A DNA stretch of 21,767 nt from a virus: the IMG/VR virus record IMGVR_UViG_3300021091_000478, positions 1 through 21,767 of that record. One strand, 5' to 3'. The translations under genes and the position numbers were made by a program. This document shows, piece after piece, positions 21,153-21,767 of the stretch (positions are counted from its first letter, which is position 1; each line of letters starts with the position of its first letter). Below the pieces are notes generated by a model that saw nothing but the letters and a program-made list of their open reading frames with translations, made no database searches and had not been told where the DNA came from.

Positions 21153-21159
21153 GTGTAAT
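21153..21159 (+). promoter_or_regulatory. Late-type heptamer GTGTAAT before the short lipoprotein
   Basis: It lies 14 nt before ATG 21167, just after the stop of the spike gene. No Shine-Dalgarno sequence. Confidence 0.55.
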
Positions 21160-21166
21160 TTTATTT

Positions 21167-21253
21167 ATGAAATGGATTTTACTTTTGCCACTATTTTTAT
21201 TAGTTTCTTGCTCTGAGCCAAATTATGAGAGTAGAGAATTATCTACTAAATAA
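21167..21253 (+). CDS. Very short lipoprotein (28 aa), spanin or entericidin-like
   Basis: The product begins MKWILLLPLFLLVSCSEPNY. A signal peptide ends in the lipobox LVSC, so Cys15 would be lipidated and the mature peptide would be only about 14 residues. This is shorter than usual outer-membrane spanin lipoproteins and close in size to entericidin or phage toxin-like lipoproteins. It sits before the holin-like gene, and a second lipoprotein follows that gene, so a lysis role is plausible but unproved. Confidence 0.55.
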   Translation: MKWILLLPLFLLVSCSEPNYESRELSTK

Positions 21254-21286
21254 TTTGATTTAAATGTTATGATAATATATAATATA

Positions 21287-21293
21287 GTGTAAT
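21287..21293 (+). promoter_or_regulatory. Late-type heptamer GTGTAAT before the holin-like gene
   Basis: It lies 12 nt before ATG 21299. No Shine-Dalgarno sequence. Confidence 0.55.
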
Positions 21294-21298
21294 CTATT

Positions 21299-21619
21299 AT
21301 GAATAATATGCTATCTAAAATATTTGGCCCAAATTGGCGTTCTAGTACATCTGGACTAGTTACTGTTATTGCAGTATCAACAGCTTTCGTGATTCATGGG
21401 GATAATTCTATTGTAGCTTTTTTACCAGATAAACTTGAAGAATATATTGTTGGCTTTGCAAAATTGATTGCAGTTGTTAGTGGAGTAGTTTTTGCTCTTA
21501 CTGTTAAAGATGCGTCTGTAACAGGCGGTACAGTTCCTCAAACAGTAGAAGCAGAGAAAAGAAGTCACTCACAAAAAATAAAAAGTCCAGTTGATAAAAT
21601 TGGCAGGAGAAATATATGA
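21299..21619 (+). CDS. Holin-like membrane protein (106 aa)
   Basis: The N-terminus (MNNMLSKIFGPNWRSSTSGL) leads into a hydrophobic segment at about 19-34. A second hydrophobic segment at about 50-68 (VGFAKLIAVVSGVVFALTV) is followed by KDASVTGGT and a charged, basic C-terminal tail (about 80-106). Two membrane segments and a basic tail fit class II holins. The ending KDxxVTGGT is a pattern I associate with small phage membrane proteins next to lysis genes. A holin role is inferred from topology and neighbours. It overlaps the next lipoprotein gene by ATGA. Confidence 0.55.
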   Translation: MNNMLSKIFGPNWRSSTSGLVTVIAVSTAFVIHGDNSIVAFLPDKLEEYIVGFAKLIAVVSGVVFALTVKDASVTGGTVPQTVEAEKRSHSQKIKSPVDKIGRRNI

Positions 21620-21767
21620 ATAAATTAAACTTAATTGCTGTTGCCCTTATGGGTATTTTTATGGTTGGTTGCTCTACAACAAATACTGGTGGAGACAATC
21701 AAGTTGGTGGCACAACCGCAGTAGAGAATGCGCTGCCTTATATCAAACCAGCAGTTATTCTTGCTTG
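21616..21767 (+). CDS. Lipoprotein, cut by the right edge
   Basis: The product begins MNKLNLIAVALMGIFMVGCS, a signal peptide with lipobox MVGC (Cys19), then a Thr/Gly-rich linker and TAVENALPYIKPAVILA at the edge. The start has a strong ribosome binding site (AGGAG) and overlaps the holin-like gene by ATGA, so they are co-translated. An outer-membrane spanin or another envelope protein is possible. The visible 50 residues do not decide it. Confidence 0.7.
   Translation, partial: MNKLNLIAVALMGIFMVGCSTTNTGGDNQVGGTTAVENALPYIKPAVILA

Noticed and set aside
1-21767. tRNA or rRNA genes
   Set aside because: I saw no cloverleaf or T-loop consensus. A dedicated covariance-model scan would be needed to be sure.

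Overview
The window looks like part of a tailed double-stranded DNA phage genome, probably an uncultured one. It carries a terminase large subunit, a portal, PhoH, a phage-type sigma factor, repeat-rich tail or receptor-binding proteins, a SleB-type cell-wall hydrolase, and a holin-like gene beside two lipoproteins. The lipoboxes and secreted proteins suggest a host with an outer membrane, but the sequence does not fix its taxonomy. Host-like signals are readable: TTGACA/TAnnnT promoters and AAGG/GGAG ribosome binding sites inside operons.

Positions 1 to about 4.2 kb hold minus-strand, moderate-GC, very short genes in four or five cassettes. Five start at a near-identical promoter: TTGACA-like box, 16 bp, TGA-TAnnnT, and in four cases exactly 6 bp to an ATG, which predicts leaderless mRNAs. 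A palindromic repeat lies just upstream of each promoter. Three full copies of the repeat share one geometry, a 27-nt palindrome, a 21-nt GC-rich core and a second 27-nt palindrome. This looks like an early or accessory region built from cassettes. It includes DUF3846, two KOW-like paralogues and the SleB hydrolase.

At about 4.2 to 5.0 kb there is a very AT-rich, mostly non-coding switch region where coding strand and base composition both change.

From about 5.0 kb to the end, AT-rich genes lie mostly on the plus strand. First come two secreted proteins, one with a possible Cys-His-Asp papain/transglutaminase-like triad, then an HNH nuclease and a membrane/coiled-coil protein. A small minus-strand operon encodes an arginyl/leucyl-tRNA-protein transferase-like protein and two small conserved proteins. 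PhoH and a small structural protein follow. A tightly overlapped operon then encodes a zinc ribbon, a sigma factor, a TerS candidate, an ERCC4 nuclease and TerL. After it come the portal, three tail/receptor-binding proteins, and a lipoprotein, holin-like protein, lipoprotein group cut by the right edge.

At least eight transcription units of this region have the heptamer GTGTAAT or GTGTAAA, usually about 14 nt before the start codon and without a Shine-Dalgarno sequence. Genes inside operons often have one. I read the heptamer as a late promoter, probably read by the sigma factor encoded here and giving leaderless or nearly leaderless mRNAs. That link is inference.
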